The translations under genes and the position numbers were made by a program. From assembly GCA_913042065.1 (NCBI GenBank), contig CAJWKB010000003.1, positions 1-44,174 on the forward strand: a stretch of 44,174 bases of DNA, written 5' to 3'. Below the pieces are notes generated by a model. It was not told the DNA's origin. It did no database searches and worked only from the letters and a program-made list of their open reading frames with translations. This document shows positions 9,159 through 18,407 of this stretch, one piece after another (position 1 is the stretch's first letter; every line of letters starts with the position of its first letter). This stretch comes from an uncultured Alphaproteobacteria bacterium. GTDB taxonomy: Bacteria > Pseudomonadota > Alphaproteobacteria > Puniceispirillales > Puniceispirillaceae.

Positions 9159-10073
9159 TTACGCTGAAGCCTCACCAGCATCAGCTCCCTCACCCTCACC
9201 GGAAGCATCCGCTGCAGCTGTTGCTTCCTCAACCGCTGCTGTCTTTTCTGCTGGCACGTCTGCGGGCACCGCCTCTTTGGCTGGCACGTCTGCGGGCACC
9301 GCCTCTTCGGCTATCGGCTCCACGATCGCCGACTCAAGTGGCGCCTCGAAGGCGGCGCCGGCGTCACCGCCGCTCTTGATCAGTTCGGTCTGCAGCCCAT
9401 CAAGCACTGCCGCCTGGGCCAGCTCGCAATAGAAAGTGATCGCGCGCATAGCATCATCATTGCCCGGCACCAGATAATCAACACCATCGGGATTTGCGTT
9501 CGAATCCACGACCGCAACCACAGGGATGTTCAACCGATTGGCTTCCTGCACGGCAATAGCTTCCTTATTCGTATCAAGCACAAAAAGAATGTCGGGAAGA
9601 CCTCCCATTTCCTTGATCCCACCAAGGGTCCGTTCCAACTTTTCCTGCTCGCGGGTCAGCTGGAGGATTTCCTTTTTGGTAAGCTGGTTGATCTCACCGC
9701 TAGCCATCCTTTCTTCTAGTTCACGCAACCGACGGATCGACTGCGAGACAGTCGCCCAGTTGGTCAGCATACCACCAAGCCAGCGGTGGTTGACATAATA
9801 CTGGCCACAGCTCTTTGCGGTCTCGGCGATCTTTTCAGATGCCGCCCGCTTCGTGCCGACAAACAACACCCGTCCGCCGCGTGCCGCAACGTCGCCGATT
9901 GCTTTCAGCGCCGCATGAAACATTGGCATAGTCTGTTGCAGATCAAGGATATGGATTTTGTTCCGCTCGCCAAAAATATAAGGCTCCATGCGGGGGTTCC
10001 AGCGGCGGGTGTTGTGTCCAAAGTGCACACCAGCTTCAAGCATCTGGCGCATGGTAAATGTAGGGAGAGCCAT
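9159..10073 (-). CDS. rpsB: 30S ribosomal protein S2, with an acidic alanine-rich tail
   Basis: The 304-residue product starts [20 protein letters not shown], the usual S2 start, with AGGAG eight bases upstream. The S2 domain occupies about residues 1-230 and contains the Cys/Asn-rich [15 protein letters not shown] segment. The frame stays open 51 codons upstream, but those residues do not match S2. After residue 230 comes a tail of about 70 residues, rich in Ala, Glu, Val and Pro, containing two copies of [13 protein letters not shown] decapeptides. Tails of this kind are seen in some Alphaproteobacteria; the tail's role is unknown. S2 is a late-assembling 30S protein needed for mRNA docking and commonly represses its own operon. 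Confidence 0.96.
   Translation of the reverse strand: MALPTFTMRQMLEAGVHFGHNTRRWNPRMEPYIFGERNKIHILDLQQTMPMFHAALKAIGDVAARGGRVLFVGTKRAASEKIAETAKSCGQYYVNHRWLGGMLTNWATVSQSIRRLRELEERMASGEINQLTKKEILQLTREQEKLERTLGGIKEMGGLPDILFVLDTNKEAIAVQEANRLNIPVVAVVDSNANPDGVDYLVPGNDDAMRAITFYCELAQAAVLDGLQTELIKSGGDAGAAFEAPLESAIVEPIAEEAVPADVPAKEAVPADVPAEKTAAVEEATAAADASGEGEGADAGEASA
9251..9310 (-). repeat. Two-copy 30-bp tandem repeat in the rpsB tail
   Basis: Positions 9251-9280 and 9281-9310 are direct repeats of 30 bases that I see differing at a single base (ttg versus tcg near the end). Each copy encodes ten residues of the S2 tail. The near identity suggests a recent in-frame duplication. Confidence 0.85.
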
Positions 10074-10230
10074 TTCAAAAACTCCTGTTCTCCGGTTAAA
10101 CTTCCATGACGTGAAATGAAAGGCCGTAGCCCTCACCGGATGGCATTGCTTCTGGAATTTGCCAGAGCTGCCGCACCTCATGTGTGAATTGCTTTGGTTC
10201 TTACGCTTGCAATCAGGTAAATGCAAGCCA
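10074..10230 (-). promoter_or_regulatory. Structured 5' leader of rpsB (possible S2 autoregulatory site)
   Basis: In the minus-strand transcript, UCCGGU (10140-10135) can pair with ACCGGA (10096-10091), which ends a few bases before the AGGAG ribosome site at 10086-10081. Enclosed in this pairing is a small hairpin, AGGGC-UACG-GCCUU (10133-10120), closed by C-G with a UNCG-type tetraloop. Further upstream lies a 7-base inverted repeat (10205-10228). S2 is known to repress rpsB-tsf through the leader in enterobacteria; whether this fold does so is inference. No strong promoter consensus is evident. Confidence 0.4.
10205..10228. repeat. Inverted repeat upstream of rpsB
   Basis: GCTTGCA (10205-10211) and TGCAAGC (10222-10228) form a perfect 7-base inverted repeat with a 10-base loop. 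It could be a hairpin early in the rpsB leader, an operator, or a weak dnaE terminator stem. No T-run follows on the minus strand. Confidence 0.4.
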
Positions 10231-10319
10231 AAACCACAAAACCTTTCCTCAACGCAACAGCACCTAAAACCTTTGCCAGTCTGTCTGCCGTCAGGATAAG
10301 CGGCAATCTCTGTCGCCGA

Positions 10320-13300
10320 TCACAGTTCCCGCACATCAAGAACACCAGGGACACAACGCAAATTCTGCCGGAAATCGCCGCTCAGCTTATAATTTCCGGG
10401 CAGCGCTATGGATACCGCATGGTCTTTTATCATAATATTCAACTTGACCTCTGACTTGCCTGGGCCGTCAGCAACAAGCAAGTCCTTGATCTGCTCCAAT
10501 GGTTTCTGATCCTGCACCCAGATCCCGACCCCGCCATGCCAAGCGGCTATTGCATCATCGAGCAGCTTTACACGCGCTGCTAGCAAGCGCGGCCCATTTT
10601 CCTCGAGCTTCAAATTGGCCGAAACCAGCAAGGGCTTTTCACTATCCAGCATCTCCATGCTTTCTGCTAGAATGTCAGAAAAGAAGGTCAGCTCAAAAAC
10701 CCCTGTCTGATCGGTGAACTGAATAAAGGCGAATTTATTGCCCCGCTGTGAGACACGCACTTGTTTGGCTGTCACTGATCCTGCCAAATTGACCCGCGAC
10801 TGCACCCGCCGTGCCTCGATCATGCTGTTCAGATCAGCTGACGAGATCACCCGCAACCGGCTCAACTGATTGGCATAGCCGTCGAGCGGGTGCGCCGACA
10901 AATACAGACCCAGCGCCTCAAATTCCTCTTTCAACCGGTCCATTGCCGCCCAGTCTTCGCAGGGTTGTAACCTGATCTCTTGGCTAGCCGCATCGCCGCC
11001 GCCAAACAAATTGTCCTGACTAGACTCTGCCTCCCGGCGCAGACTTTCGGCATGTGCCAGAAGCATATCCATGTTCTGCAGTAATTCGCGCCGGTTGCGG
11101 TGCAGGCTGTCAAAAGCCCCTGCTCGGACCAAATTTTCCATCTGCCGGCGGTTGCTGACCTCGCGCGGAATGCGTTTGAGAAAATCCATTAGGCTGGTAA
11201 ATTGGCCATCAGTATGACGCAATTCAGCAAGCCGGGACATCGCGTCAGCGCCGACATTCTTCACTGCGCCCAGTGCATAGCGGATCGCCATTCCACCTCT
11301 ATCATCGACTGGCTCCACATCAAAGCTAGACCCAGATGCGTTCAGATCCGGCGGCAGAATGGCTATTTCCTTTTGCTGGCATTCCTGTCTGAACACTGCC
11401 AGCTTTTCGGTGCTTCCTGCATCAAGCGCCATCGAGGCGGCCAGGAACTCAACCGGATAATTCGCCTTAAGATAGGCGGTCTGATAGGACACTAGCGCAT
11501 AGGCTGCCGCATGCGACTTGTTAAAGCCATATCCGGCAAAGGCGGAAATCTGATCAAACACATCCGACGCTAGCTGCTCGCTAAGACCGTTCTGAGTTGC
11601 GCCACTAACAAAAATCTGCCGCTGCTGATCCATCTCGGCCTGAATTTTCTTGCCCATCGCGCGGCGCAGAATATCTGCTCCACCCAACGTGTAGCCAGCC
11701 AGCACCCGTGCCGCCTGCTGCACCTGCTCTTGGTAGATCATAATGCCATAGGTCTCGGCCAGCACCGGCTCAAGATCGGGATGCATGTAGGAAATCTGGT
11801 TTGGATCATGCTTACGCGCCACATAATCCTTGATGTTTTCCATCGGCCCCGGTCGATACAACGCGACAACGGCGATGATATCCTCGAATCTGTCCGGCTT
11901 AAGGCCGCGAAGCACATCCCGCATGCCACTCGATTCAAGCTGGAACACGCCAACCGTATCACCCTGTGACAGCATCTCGAAGGTCTTGGGGTCATCGAGT
12001 GGAATATCCGCCAAATCAATCTCGCCACCTTGTTTGACAATGAACTCGATCGCGCGCTGTAACACTGTTAGCGTTTTCAGGCCAAGAAAATCAAATTTGA
12101 CCAGCCCAGCCTTCTCCACCCATTTCATATTGAACTGCGTCACTGGCATATCGGAACGGGGGTCACGGTAAAGCGGGACCAGCTCGCTAAGCGGGCGATC
12201 GCCAATCACCAGCCCCGCAGCATGCGTCGAGGCATGTCTATAAAGGCCTTCGATCTTCATCGACATGTTAACAAGATCGGAGACTTGCTCATCACTTCTG
12301 CGTTGCTGCCTTAACTCCTTCTCGCTCTCCAGCGCTTTTGCAATGGTCGTCGGATTAGCTGGGTTGTTGGGGATCAGCTTGGCGATCCTGTCAACCTGTG
12401 GATAGGGCATTTCTAGAACACGCCCAACATCACGGAGCGCTGCCCGAGCCTGCAGCGATCCAAAGGTGATGATCTGCGCCACCCGGTCCTGTCCATACTT
12501 ACCCTGCACGTAACCGATCACCTCATCGCGCCGATCCTGACAGAAATCAATATCAAAATCCGGCATGGAAATACGTTCGGGGTTCAAGAAGCGTTCAAAC
12601 AACAGCCCGAAGCGCAGGGGGTCAAGATCAGTGATTGATAACGCCCACGCCACTAATGATCCCGCTCCCGAGCCGCGCCCCGGCCCGACCGGAATATTTT
12701 GTCTCTTCGCCCATTGAATAAAATCTGCCACGATAAGGAAATAGCCGGGAAAACCCATTTGGTTTATCGTTTGTAATTCAAATTCTAGACGGTCGAAATA
12801 GGGTTTGCCGACGCTCTCACGTTTACATGCATTCATTTTTATTGTGTAGACATGGCGGTCCAGCCGCTTCGCTAGTCCCGCATGCGCCTGAAAGTCCAGC
12901 TCGTCGGATTCACTGCGACCCTCATCAAGGGTGAATGCGGGCAGAATTGGTGCCCGTTCTTCAGCCATGACACTGCACCTTTTGGCAATCACGAGACTGT
13001 TGGTGATCGCCTCTGGAATATCAGCGAACAGCTTCTCCATCTCTCTAGCGGTACGAAAATAATGCTGGTTAGAATAACGGATCCGGTCATCCTCAGACAT
13101 TTTGCGTCCGGTGCCAATACAGATCAGCGCATCATGCGGCTGATGCATTTCCGGTGTGTCATAACGGCAGTCATTGGTCGCCACAAGCGGCAATTGCAAC
13201 TCGACGGCCAATTCTAGAAGCCCTGACTCCGCCCTAGCTTCCTCAGGCAAGTCATGGCGCTGCAACTCCACATAGACACGCCCGGGAAACAGCGCCATTA

Positions 13301-13763
13301 GTGTTTCAAGGCGTTTTCTAGCCAATACCAGCCGGCCATCTGCAGCCGGTGCCGCAACAAAACCGGCCATGGCACCGCCTGACAGCACGAGCAACCCATC
13401 CGCATTTACTGCAAGCATGCCCATGCTTGCAGAGGGTTCGCTAGTAGCATCCGCGCCTAGTAGTGCCTGCGACTGCAATCGGCATAAATTTATATAGCCG
13501 GCCTCATTCATCGCCAGCAACACAACCTCACCGCAGCCAGCAGCATCGCTGAGTGTCATCTGCGTGCCAATGATTGGCTGCACACCGGCCGCTACCATAG
13601 CCTGAGAAAACTCCAGCGCACCAAACATATTGTTGGTGTCGGTAATCGCTGCCGCCGGTTGATGATCAACACTAACAAGTGCCGAAAGCTGTTTGATCCT
13701 TAGCGTTGATTCTGCTAGCGAATAGGCGGAATGTAGTCGAAGGTGAACAAAAGGCGCGTGCAT
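10320..13763 (-). CDS. dnaE: DNA polymerase III alpha subunit
   Basis: An 1147-residue DnaE1-type replicative polymerase. The N-terminal PHP domain begins HLRLHSAYSLAE. The polymerase core has GPGRGSGAGS at residues 360-369 and the catalytic aspartates in PDFDIDF at about 401-407. A helix-hairpin-helix region with RRAMGKK and an OB-fold near residue 990 complete the usual order. It is the catalytic subunit of the chromosomal replicase and works with the beta clamp and clamp loader. The gene lies between lolD and rpsB. A candidate promoter is just upstream, so it may be transcribed apart from lolCD. Confidence 0.97.
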   Translation of the reverse strand: MHAPFVHLRLHSAYSLAESTLRIKQLSALVSVDHQPAAAITDTNNMFGALEFSQAMVAAGVQPIIGTQMTLSDAAGCGEVVLLAMNEAGYINLCRLQSQALLGADATSEPSASMGMLAVNADGLLVLSGGAMAGFVAAPAADGRLVLARKRLETLMALFPGRVYVELQRHDLPEEARAESGLLELAVELQLPLVATNDCRYDTPEMHQPHDALICIGTGRKMSEDDRIRYSNQHYFRTAREMEKLFADIPEAITNSLVIAKRCSVMAEERAPILPAFTLDEGRSESDELDFQAHAGLAKRLDRHVYTIKMNACKRESVGKPYFDRLEFELQTINQMGFPGYFLIVADFIQWAKRQNIPVGPGRGSGAGSLVAWALSITDLDPLRFGLLFERFLNPERISMPDFDIDFCQDRRDEVIGYVQGKYGQDRVAQIITFGSLQARAALRDVGRVLEMPYPQVDRIAKLIPNNPANPTTIAKALESEKELRQQRRSDEQVSDLVNMSMKIEGLYRHASTHAAGLVIGDRPLSELVPLYRDPRSDMPVTQFNMKWVEKAGLVKFDFLGLKTLTVLQRAIEFIVKQGGEIDLADIPLDDPKTFEMLSQGDTVGVFQLESSGMRDVLRGLKPDRFEDIIAVVALYRPGPMENIKDYVARKHDPNQISYMHPDLEPVLAETYGIMIYQEQVQQAARVLAGYTLGGADILRRAMGKKIQAEMDQQRQIFVSGATQNGLSEQLASDVFDQISAFAGYGFNKSHAAAYALVSYQTAYLKANYPVEFLAASMALDAGSTEKLAVFRQECQQKEIAILPPDLNASGSSFDVEPVDDRGGMAIRYALGAVKNVGADAMSRLAELRHTDGQFTSLMDFLKRIPREVSNRRQMENLVRAGAFDSLHRNRRELLQNMDMLLAHAESLRREAESSQDNLFGGGDAASQEIRLQPCEDWAAMDRLKEEFEALGLYLSAHPLDGYANQLSRLRVISSADLNSMIEARRVQSRVNLAGSVTAKQVRVSQRGNKFAFIQFTDQTGVFELTFFSDILAESMEMLDSEKPLLVSANLKLEENGPRLLAARVKLLDDAIAAWHGGVGIWVQDQKPLEQIKDLLVADGPGKSEVKLNIMIKDHAVSIALPGNYKLSGDFRQNLRCVPGVLDVREL

Positions 13764-13799
13764 AATGGTGATTCCAGGTCAAAAAATGGTACGACCCTC

Positions 13800-13827
13800 A
13801 TGATACAATAATCACCTGCCCTAGCAA
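13800..13827 (-). promoter_or_regulatory. Candidate sigma-70 promoter for dnaE
   Basis: On the minus strand, TTGCTA (13827-13822) and TATCAT (13805-13800) are separated by 16 bases. The -10 matches TATAAT at five of six positions and the -35 matches TTGACA at about four. The implied start of transcription is about 30 bases before the dnaE ATG at 13763. It is judged by eye only. Confidence 0.35.
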
Positions 13828-13839
13828 CATCACGGGCAG
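13816..13839. terminator. Weak hairpin between lolD and dnaE
   Basis: CTGCCC (13816-13821) pairs with GGGCAG (13834-13839) around 12 bases, about 25 bases past the lolD stop. No T-run follows on the minus strand, so it is at best a weak terminator. It overlaps the candidate dnaE promoter, so it could also be an operator. Confidence 0.25.
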
Positions 13840-13864
13840 CTAAATTGCATGCTTTGGAAAAAAG

Positions 13865-14569
13865 CTAGACAACCTCTATCGCACCATTACGGATCGTCAG
13901 CGTGCGATCCATAGTAATGGCGAGGCCGTGATTATGCGTGACGATCAGTGCCGCTGTGTGAGTGGCATGGACGATGTTGGCGATATGTTCAAACACCTCA
14001 TCTGCAGTTTCTGGGTCGAGATTGCCGGTTGGTTCATCGGCTAGCAGGATACGCGGCGCATTGGCCACAGCCCTAGCAACGGCAACACGTTGCTGTTCAC
14101 CGCCTGAAAGCATTCCAGGCCGATGATCGTGCCGGTTGCCAAGCCCAACCATGGCGAGCAATTGTTCGGCACGGTCATGTGCCGCAGCTTGCGTCAAGCC
14201 ATTTAACATCTGAGGAATCATTACATTTTCAATCGCTGAGAACTCCGTCAGCAAGCGATGAAATTGAAATACAAAGCCAATATGGCTGCGCCTCAAACGC
14301 TCGCAGAACCGCTGGCTAAGTCGTGCTGTTACGGCACCATCGACAATAACATCACCACCGGTCGGCTTTTCCAAAAGCCCGGCAATATTTAGTAAAGTTG
14401 ATTTACCACATCCAGAAGGGCCGACAAGCGCCGTCAGTTCACCAGCATGCAGGGACAAACTAGCACTACGTAGAACATCGATACGCTGGTCACCCTGCAT
14501 GTAATGGCGCTGGACGTTTTTCATTTCCAGCAAAATTTGTGGCTTGGACATTGCTGGACCATTATTCAT
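13865..14569 (-). CDS. lolD: Lipoprotein-releasing ABC transporter ATPase LolD
   Basis: A 234-residue ABC ATPase. Walker A is GPSGCGKST, the signature is [14 protein letters not shown] and Walker B is [12 protein letters not shown]. The length and the pairing with lolC point to LolD of the LolCDE complex, which extracts outer-membrane lipoproteins from the inner membrane and passes them to LolA. The ATG at 14569 overlaps the lolC stop by eight bases (ATGAATAA) and has GAGG nine bases upstream. A later ATG at 14551 is an alternative with a poorer ribosome site. MacB-type export ATPases look similar, but the partner gene decides. Confidence 0.93.
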   Translation of the reverse strand: MNNGPAMSKPQILLEMKNVQRHYMQGDQRIDVLRSASLSLHAGELTALVGPSGCGKSTLLNIAGLLEKPTGGDVIVDGAVTARLSQRFCERLRRSHIGFVFQFHRLLTEFSAIENVMIPQMLNGLTQAAAHDRAEQLLAMVGLGNRHDHRPGMLSGGEQQRVAVARAVANAPRILLADEPTGNLDPETADEVFEHIANIVHATHTAALIVTHNHGLAITMDRTLTIRNGAIEVV

Positions 14570-15818
14570 AACGCAGCGCCTCAGCAGGCGCAACACGCGC
14601 CGCCCGCCAAGCCGGATAGAGACTTGCCAAAAATGACAGACCCAGCGCCATAGCGATCACTAATCCAATCTCACCCGGATCGACCTTCGCCGGCAGCGTG
14701 GATAGGAAATAAATTTCTGCTGCAAATAAATCAGCTCCTGAAATACCTTCAATTAATCCCTGTATTGAACCGATTTTCCAGCAAAACAATAGCCCCAAAA
14801 TTGTTCCGACCGCGGTCCCGAAAAGGCCAATACTTAAACCGGTCATTAGGAACACCCGCATCACCGCGCCACTGCTCGCCCCCATTGCCCGCAACACGGC
14901 GATATCGGCATTTTTTGAGCGAACTAGCATGATCATTGATGAGATGATGTTAAAGGCGGCAACCAATATGATCAGCGTTAAGATTAGAAACATAACGTTG
15001 CGCTCCACCCGAAGTGCATTGATGAAAGAGCGGTTGCGCTCCAGCCAGTCAAAGGCGCGCAGGCCGGGCGCCAGATCCTCGGCAACAATAGCGCGAAGTT
15101 CCGCGATATGCTGCGGGGCATTAGTGTAGATTTCCAGCCCCGAAGCACGCTCACCAAGGCCAAAAAATTTCCCTGCGACCTTGAGAGGCATGAAAACGAA
15201 ACTCGAGTCATATTCATGCATTCCGACGTTGAAAATGCCGGCAATTTCAAAGCGGCGGCGTTTTGGCAGGGTACCAAAGGCCGTCGCCTCTCCCTTGGCC
15301 GCGGTCAATGTGATCACGTCACCGGTTTTCAAACCCATCTTGAAAGCCATCGTCTCGCCAATCAGCACGCCGCCCGAATCTCTGAATCTTGCAATTTCCA
15401 GCTCTTCAAGTGCATTCCACAGAGGCTTTCGCACCGCGAGATCAGACCAGCGGACACCTCGCACGACAGCGCCAAGATTAACCGTATTAGCCGTGACCAT
15501 CGCTTGCCCCTCGATCTGCGGTGTCACCGCAATCACTGTTGGCATTTCGGCCAGTGACAATGCCAGCCTGTCAAAATCCTCAATGCCGCCTGATTTTGCC
15601 GCATAAACGGCAACATGACCGTTCAACCCGAGGATCCGCCCAATCAATTCGGCACGGAAACCATTCATCACTGACATTACGATAATCAGAGTGGCAACGC
15701 CGAGGGTAATACCAGCAAGGGAGAACCAGGCGATTACAGAAATAAAACCCTCAGCCCGGCGGGAACGCACATAGCGTGCTGCCAACATTCTTTCTACTGG
15801 TGAAAAAAACAGCCGCAT
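14562..15818 (-). CDS. lolC: Lipoprotein-releasing ABC transporter permease (LolC/LolE family)
   Basis: About 418 residues with the FtsX/MacB permease layout: a cytoplasmic start (SPVERMLAARYVRSRR), a first membrane helix near residues 20-45, a large periplasmic domain (about 50-265), then three C-terminal helices ending [18 protein letters not shown]. This final motif is typical of LolC/E. Alphaproteobacteria usually carry one such permease, which would act as a homodimer with LolD. The ATG at 15818 is preferred; a GTG four codons upstream (15830) is possible. It follows proS after a short gap. Confidence 0.93.
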   Translation of the reverse strand: MRLFFSPVERMLAARYVRSRRAEGFISVIAWFSLAGITLGVATLIIVMSVMNGFRAELIGRILGLNGHVAVYAAKSGGIEDFDRLALSLAEMPTVIAVTPQIEGQAMVTANTVNLGAVVRGVRWSDLAVRKPLWNALEELEIARFRDSGGVLIGETMAFKMGLKTGDVITLTAAKGEATAFGTLPKRRRFEIAGIFNVGMHEYDSSFVFMPLKVAGKFFGLGERASGLEIYTNAPQHIAELRAIVAEDLAPGLRAFDWLERNRSFINALRVERNVMFLILTLIILVAAFNIISSMIMLVRSKNADIAVLRAMGASSGAVMRVFLMTGLSIGLFGTAVGTILGLLFCWKIGSIQGLIEGISGADLFAAEIYFLSTLPAKVDPGEIGLVIAMALGLSFLASLYPAWRAARVAPAEALRYE

Positions 15819-15860
15819 TTTTCCAATCACTTCACAGACGCCACCTATCGCGGCAACGGA

Positions 15861-17171
15861 TTAACCAAGCACCTTGATGACCGCAGATTCAGGCGAAATT
15901 TCGACGGACTCGCCACTTTTCCTGTGCTTTACCTCGACTAAACCATTTTCTATGCCCCGCGGTCCGACAACAATCTGCCACGGAATACCAATCAAATCCA
16001 TGCTTGCTAGCTTTGAGCCAGGACGCTCATCTCTATCATCAAGCAGTGGGTCAAGGCCGGCCTTAACAAGTTTTTCATAAAGATCCTCAGCGGACTTGTC
16101 ACACACTGCATTGCCCGGTTTCAAATTTACTATAGCGGCGCCAAATGGAGCCACCGATTCAGGCCAAATAATGCCCTTTTCATCATGGCTCGCCTCGATG
16201 ATGCCGCCAACAAGGCGCGATACGCCAATGCCATAGGAACCCATATGCACTGGCACCGGCTTGCCATTGGGGCCGGACACGGTGGCACCCATGGCAGTTG
16301 AATATTTTTCACCAAAATAAAAAATATGGCCAATTTCGATGCCGCGCAAAGTCATTAGATCCACGGAATCGATTGGGCAATTATCGGGATCATGCTTTTC
16401 ATCCGCCCGGGCATACAGCGAGGTGAACCGATCAACCACCGGCTGCAGATTTTGATCATAGTCAATATCTGTAACAAAATCGGTATCGAGCCAGTCCTTG
16501 TGGAAATACACACCGCTCTCACCAGTTTCGGCAAGAATAATGAACTCATGACTCATGTCACCGCCAATTGGACCAGTGTCAGCTTCCATTGGTATAGCTG
16601 TTAGGCCCATCCGGGCAAATGTTTTCAGGTAGGATACAAACATCTTATTATACGCTATGCGCGCATTGTTGGAATCCAGATCGAAAGAATAGGCATCCTT
16701 CATCAGGAATTCGCGACCGCGCATAATTCCAAAGCGGGGCCGTACCTCATCCCGGAATTTCCACTGGATATGGTACATGTTCAGCGGCAGCGCCTTGTAA
16801 CTACGTACGTGCGAGCGGAAAATATCAGTGATCTGCTCCTCATTTGTTGGCCCATACAGCATGTCGCGGTCATGCCGATCACGGATCCGCAGCATTTCCG
16901 CCCCATAATCATCATAGCGACCCGATTCCTGCCATAACTCGGCTGGCTGGATTGTTGGCATAAGAATTTCTAGCGCTCCTGCTCGGTTCTGTTCGTCCCG
17001 GACAATATCCCCAATTTTGTCCAGCATCCTCTTGCCGAGTGGCAGCCAGGAATAGATCCCAGCGCTTGACTGTTGGATCATGCCGGCGCGCAGCATCAAC
17101 CGATGCGAGGCAATCTGCGCTTCCTTCGGAGTTTCTTTCAACAGGGGCAGAAAATACTGGCTCAGGCGCAT
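15861..17171 (-). CDS. proS: Prolyl-tRNA synthetase (short alphaproteobacterial form)
   Basis: At 436 residues this is the compact ProS that lacks the editing insertion between class II motifs 2 and 3, as in most Alphaproteobacteria. The product starts [20 protein letters not shown]. Motif 2 is [17 protein letters not shown] (about residues 136-152), motif 3 is around [16 protein letters not shown], and a C-terminal anticodon-binding domain follows. It charges tRNA-Pro. Without the insertion domain, any editing of mischarged Ala-tRNA-Pro would need a separate protein, which I do not see here. proS-lolC-lolD-dnaE is a common alphaproteobacterial order. Confidence 0.96.
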   Translation of the reverse strand: MRLSQYFLPLLKETPKEAQIASHRLMLRAGMIQQSSAGIYSWLPLGKRMLDKIGDIVRDEQNRAGALEILMPTIQPAELWQESGRYDDYGAEMLRIRDRHDRDMLYGPTNEEQITDIFRSHVRSYKALPLNMYHIQWKFRDEVRPRFGIMRGREFLMKDAYSFDLDSNNARIAYNKMFVSYLKTFARMGLTAIPMEADTGPIGGDMSHEFIILAETGESGVYFHKDWLDTDFVTDIDYDQNLQPVVDRFTSLYARADEKHDPDNCPIDSVDLMTLRGIEIGHIFYFGEKYSTAMGATVSGPNGKPVPVHMGSYGIGVSRLVGGIIEASHDEKGIIWPESVAPFGAAIVNLKPGNAVCDKSAEDLYEKLVKAGLDPLLDDRDERPGSKLASMDLIGIPWQIVVGPRGIENGLVEVKHRKSGESVEISPESAVIKVLG

Positions 17172-17270
17172 TACACTTTCCTTCGAATAGCCATCTCTTA
17201 AAACAGAAGGACAGCAGGTTGGCGACGGGTGACCGCCTTTTCAATGCGCCAATCTAAGGGCCAGCTCGCC

Positions 17271-18338
17271 TTAACGCAAGACTGGCATACCGGCAGTTGC
17301 AAAAACATCATCAACCATATTTTGGCTAACATCGGCAAGCTGTGACGGCTGCCAGCTAGCGTCGTTTGTTTTGTCGATCAACACTGCACGTACGCCCTCG
17401 ACAAAATCCGGCCGCGCCGTCATTTTGATGGCAAGCTGAAAATCCAGCGCCAGCGCATCAGGCAGTGTTGTGATCGCCTCCGCCTCCTGGAGTAGCCGCA
17501 AATAGACGTGATGCGTCATCGGGCATTTCTCTGCCAGCGCCTTTGCTACCTCCACCGCCACCCCGTTACCCGTGGTCTGCGCTAAATCGACGGCCCGCCG
17601 CTGAATCTCACCGAGATCACTATCACTGAAAATATGCTCAAGCACTACCTGCATTTTGGGTAGGTGCGCGGCTCCAGGATCGCCGCGAAACCTATCGATC
17701 ACAATCTCTATCTGATTTGTTTCGCACCGCATCAGCGCATCTTGCAACTGGGCCATTTGTGAAGCCGGAGTCATCGCTTCGGCTAGTCCCAAACGCAGAC
17801 AGTCAGCTGCACCAAGAAAATGCCCGGAAATCCCTAGATAAAGAGCAATCTCGCGGGGACAGCGCCCTAAAAATAGACTTGCACCTGCATCGGGAAACAA
17901 CCCAATGGCCGCCTCCGGCATCGCTAGCCTCGTCGCATCACTGATCACAAAATAACGACAGGCCTGCGCCAATCCAGCCCCACCACCGATAACCAATCCG
18001 TCGGCCAATGCTATCACCGGTTTATCAAATTCTGCAACCGTAACATCCATCATATACTCGGCACGGAAAAACGCAGTAACGCTGTTCTTGTTATTCTCAG
18101 CGATGTGGCTGTATACCTCTCGAACGTCACCGCCAGCAGAAAAAACCCTTGCCGCCGAACTAGCAATCACCACATGGCCAACGCGATCGTCGTCGCGCCA
18201 TAACTGCAGCTGACGGGTAATTGCCGACGCCATTTGCGTGTTAATTGCATTCAGCGCTGACGGCCGATCAAGATAAATAAGGCCGGCCTTGTTTTCCAGT
18301 GAAAATCGCAAAGATTGCAACGGTTCGGATAGGTGCAT
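17271..18338 (-). CDS. 3-hydroxyisobutyryl-CoA hydrolase / enoyl-CoA hydratase family protein
   Basis: A 355-residue crotonase-fold protein. RPSALNAIN (residues 25-33), FSAGGDVREVY near residue 66 (oxyanion hole) and MPEAAIGLFPDAGAS near residue 139 are the crotonase landmarks. The C-terminal FVEGVRAVLIDK, followed by a Trp-Pro pair, is characteristic of 3-hydroxyisobutyryl-CoA hydrolases rather than hydratases. The likely reaction frees 3-hydroxyisobutyrate during valine breakdown. AGGAGG lies about ten bases before the ATG. It is divergent from hemB and about 100 bases upstream of proS; no other valine-catabolism gene is nearby, so the substrate is inferred from the family. Confidence 0.82.
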   Translation of the reverse strand: MHLSEPLQSLRFSLENKAGLIYLDRPSALNAINTQMASAITRQLQLWRDDDRVGHVVIASSAARVFSAGGDVREVYSHIAENNKNSVTAFFRAEYMMDVTVAEFDKPVIALADGLVIGGGAGLAQACRYFVISDATRLAMPEAAIGLFPDAGASLFLGRCPREIALYLGISGHFLGAADCLRLGLAEAMTPASQMAQLQDALMRCETNQIEIVIDRFRGDPGAAHLPKMQVVLEHIFSDSDLGEIQRRAVDLAQTTGNGVAVEVAKALAEKCPMTHHVYLRLLQEAEAITTLPDALALDFQLAIKMTARPDFVEGVRAVLIDKTNDASWQPSQLADVSQNMVDDVFATAGMPVLR

Positions 18339-18407
18339 TGATAAAATTCCTCCTTCTGTATATTTAATAACCTCAGTACCACACTAAATTAGCCTATCGG
18401 AGATGGC

